Of a stretch of 64,000 nucleotides of DNA, positions 62,454 through 64,000 are shown piece by piece. Origin of the DNA: JAJEEA01 sp965116765 (GTDB lineage Bacteria > Acidobacteriota > Vicinamibacteria > Vicinamibacterales > UBA8438); assembly GCA_965116765.1 (NCBI GenBank), contig OZ220718.1:3472001-3536000 (forward strand), written 5' to 3'. Within the stretch, counting starts at the first letter, position 1; each line of letters begins with the position of its first letter. Below the pieces are notes generated by a model. The model did not search any database, was not told the DNA's origin, and was given only the letters and a program-made list of their open reading frames with translations. Position numbers and translations under genes: made by a program.

Positions 62454-63737
62454 CTAGAGGCCGCCGGGGCCGCGGCCGGGATTGAGGATGCCGCCGGGGT
62501 CGAAGCGGCGCTTGACCTGCTGCATCAGGGGAAAGCCGTCGCCGAGCGATCCCCACACGTCGACGAGACTTCGCAGCTCCCCCTCGGCCTGCCGGATGAC
62601 CGCGCTGCCGCGGCCGGGGTCGATGCGCCCGCGCAGGGCGCGCACGAGCGACGCCTGGGCGGGCACCGGGCCCGCGAGACGGAGATACAGCACGCCGAGA
62701 CCCGCCCGGCCGACCATCGCGCAGTCGAGCGACTGCGCGCGCACCGACTCGTCGAGCCACGCCAGGGTGGCCGACAGGTCGCTCGGCAGGACCACGAGCT
62801 TGACGATGGTGCCCTCGCCCCCGAACACCCGGGCCTCGTGACCGCGCCATGCCTCGGCCTCGTCGGCCTCCGCCAGCACGTCGGCGACGCCGCCGGCGTC
62901 GCGCGCGAGGGCCGCCGCCCGCTCCGCCTGCTCGGCCGCCACCGTCGCGGCCGACTCGAATCGGACGAGCAGCGCGGCCGGCGGCCACGCCAGCTCCACC
63001 GCGGTCGGGGTCGACCCGTGGGCGAGCAGCGCGGCCGCGACGCGATCGATCTGCCCGGCCTCCGGGAGCGTCACCCGCACCGTGCGCGACGCCTCGGCCG
63101 CCGGGGCCAGCTTGAAGGTAGCGGTGAGGATGACCCCGAGGCAGCCGAACGACCCCGTCAACAAGCGGGCGAGGTCGTAGCCCGCGACGTTCTTCACCAC
63201 GATGCCGCCGCTCTTCGCGGTGACCCCGTCGGCGCGGGCCAGGGTCATGCCGATGACGAGGTCCCGGGGCGCCCCGTGGCGCTGCCGTCGCGGACCGCTG
63301 TCGTTGGCGGCCACGATGCCGCCGATGGTCGCGCGCTCGGCGCGGGGCGGGTCCAGAGGGAGCCACTGCCGGTGGGCGGCGAGTGCGGCGTTGACGTCGG
63401 CCAGCACCGCTCCGGCCTGCACGGTGGCCGTCAGGTCGCCGTGACGGTGCGCCTCGACGGCGTCGAGGCGCCGGGTCGACAGCAGCACGTCGATCGAGCC
63501 CGCGGGGGCGCCCCAGCCCAGCTTGGTTCCACCGCCGCGAACCACGACCGAACGCCCGTGGTCCGAGGCCCATCCCAGCACCGCGGCCGCCCTGTCGGGC
63601 GAGCCCGGCTCGGCGACGATTCCGGGCACCACGCCGTCTACGGCGTCACCGTCGGTCCCCGGCCGAGCCACCGCCCCGCCGGCGCAAGCGTCGATCTGGC
63701 TGACCAGCTCGTCACGCAACCCCACGACCTCGGTCAT
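62454..63737 (-). CDS. glcE: Glycolate oxidase FAD-binding subunit
   Basis: The 427-residue flavoprotein has the PCMH-type FAD domain of GlcE: VVVRGGGTKLGWGAP, LDPPRAERATIGGIVAANDS, HGAPRDLVIGMTLARADG, KSGGIVVKNVAGYDLARLLTG and the C-terminal FDPGGILNPGRGPGGL. With GlcD and GlcF it oxidises glycolate to glyoxylate. It faces glcF across a 205-base gap, an unusual arrangement, since glcDEF normally form one operon. Confidence 0.88.
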   Translation of the reverse strand: MTEVVGLRDELVSQIDACAGGAVARPGTDGDAVDGVVPGIVAEPGSPDRAAAVLGWASDHGRSVVVRGGGTKLGWGAPAGSIDVLLSTRRLDAVEAHRHGDLTATVQAGAVLADVNAALAAHRQWLPLDPPRAERATIGGIVAANDSGPRRQRHGAPRDLVIGMTLARADGVTAKSGGIVVKNVAGYDLARLLTGSFGCLGVILTATFKLAPAAEASRTVRVTLPEAGQIDRVAAALLAHGSTPTAVELAWPPAALLVRFESAATVAAEQAERAAALARDAGGVADVLAEADEAEAWRGHEARVFGGEGTIVKLVVLPSDLSATLAWLDESVRAQSLDCAMVGRAGLGVLYLRLAGPVPAQASLVRALRGRIDPGRGSAVIRQAEGELRSLVDVWGSLGDGFPLMQQVKRRFDPGGILNPGRGPGGL

Positions 63738-63849
63738 GTCACCTCTGGAAGCCGGCGGCGAAGGGCGCCGACCGGTCTCTTCACGGCTCCCGGCCCGTTG
63801 ACCGGCCTGACGGGAATCCTCCGGTTCCGCGGCGCAGGCTCGGCCAAGG

Positions 63850-63965
63850 AGCCCGTCGTGAACCCCCGCATGGCATCGCGCCCGAAGGGCGCCGGCGAAC
63901 AGCCGAGGCGCCTGCCTGACGAGGCGCGGCGAGGGCGCATATCGGCCACAAGCAACCGGGGAGCA
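63850..63965 (-). repeat. Dispersed intergenic repeat family B, copy 3
   Basis: Read on the minus strand it contains CGCGCCTCGTCAGGCAGGCG, then CCGGCGCCCTTCGGGCGCGA and TGCGGGGGTTCACGACGGG, matching copy 2 in order. It lies in the gene-free right end of the window (63738-64000); I see nothing else there. Confidence 0.5.
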
Positions 63966-64000
63966 ACGCAGTCAGGCGAATTGCGTCGCCGGTCGGATTC

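Noticed and set aside
63734..63955. 73-codon open frame at the right end
   Set aside because: It has no ribosome site, it coincides with repeat family B, and its Arg/Pro-rich product resembles other non-coding frames in this window.

Overview
The window is very GC-rich, gene-dense bacterial chromosome with no phage, transposon, plasmid or CRISPR signature. Gene content points to a Gram-negative (diderm) lineage: an outer-membrane TolC-type exporter, a Pal lipoprotein, many periplasmic cytochromes c and a pyrroloquinoline-quinone dehydrogenase. It also has traits shared with Gram-positives and deep-branching Gram-negatives, namely the c-di-AMP cassette cdaA-cdaR-glmM, pyrR, and a class 1B dihydroorotate dehydrogenase with pyrK. 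My best guess is an Acidobacteriota relative (Vicinamibacteria-like); this is inference, since no rRNA is present.

Layout. 0-7 kb: haem and isoprenoid genes (hemD-hemB, cytochrome c, hemL, ispG-HAD phosphatase). 7-14 kb (minus strand): MATE exporter, then the uppS-cdsA-dxr-rseP envelope/isoprenoid block, and truA. 14-16.6 kb: PadR regulator and TolC exporter. 16.7-23 kb: the pyrimidine region, with pyrR-pyrB-pyrC-DUF2400 on the minus strand divergent from pyrK-pyrD-glutaredoxin. 23-30 kb: Pal, a receiver-PilZ protein, and a gliding-type ABC exporter operon (ATPase, permease, GldG-like, DUF4340). 30-34.5 kb: quinoprotein dehydrogenase, two tandem paralogous secreted proteins, OsmC. 34.7-39.3 kb: a bacterial microcompartment (BMC) operon in which a class II aldolase with a C-terminal encapsulation-type tail is followed by one hexamer shell protein, three pentamer proteins, a 2-hydroxyacid dehydrogenase and queE-queC. 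39.4-48 kb: TRASH/YHS and TPR proteins, glmM-cdaR-cdaA-folP, ftsH-tilS and a CAU-anticodon tRNA. 48.5-54 kb: queA, fabH, ruvBAC, yebC. 54-60.5 kb: an operon of largely exported proteins (quinone oxidoreductase, RidA, SUMF1-like protein, Tat-exported thiamine-diphosphate enzyme, unknown protein, cytochrome c). 60.9-63.7 kb: convergent glycolate-oxidase subunits glcF and glcE.

Genes are tightly coupled: most intra-operon junctions are 4-base ATGA/GTGA overlaps. Several promoters look like an extended -10 (TGN-TAYRAT), sometimes so close to the start codon that the transcript would be nearly leaderless. Two families of dispersed intergenic repeats, several hairpin-forming, occupy many of the larger gaps. 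Seven one-base indels in G/C runs break six otherwise intact housekeeping or metabolic genes (hemB twice, hemL, ispG, pyrC, queA, the thiamine-diphosphate enzyme). I read these as sequencing or assembly errors and give the repaired gene spans.

The most interesting systems are the compact aldolase BMC operon and the exported thiamine-diphosphate enzyme/RidA/SUMF1/cytochrome operon.
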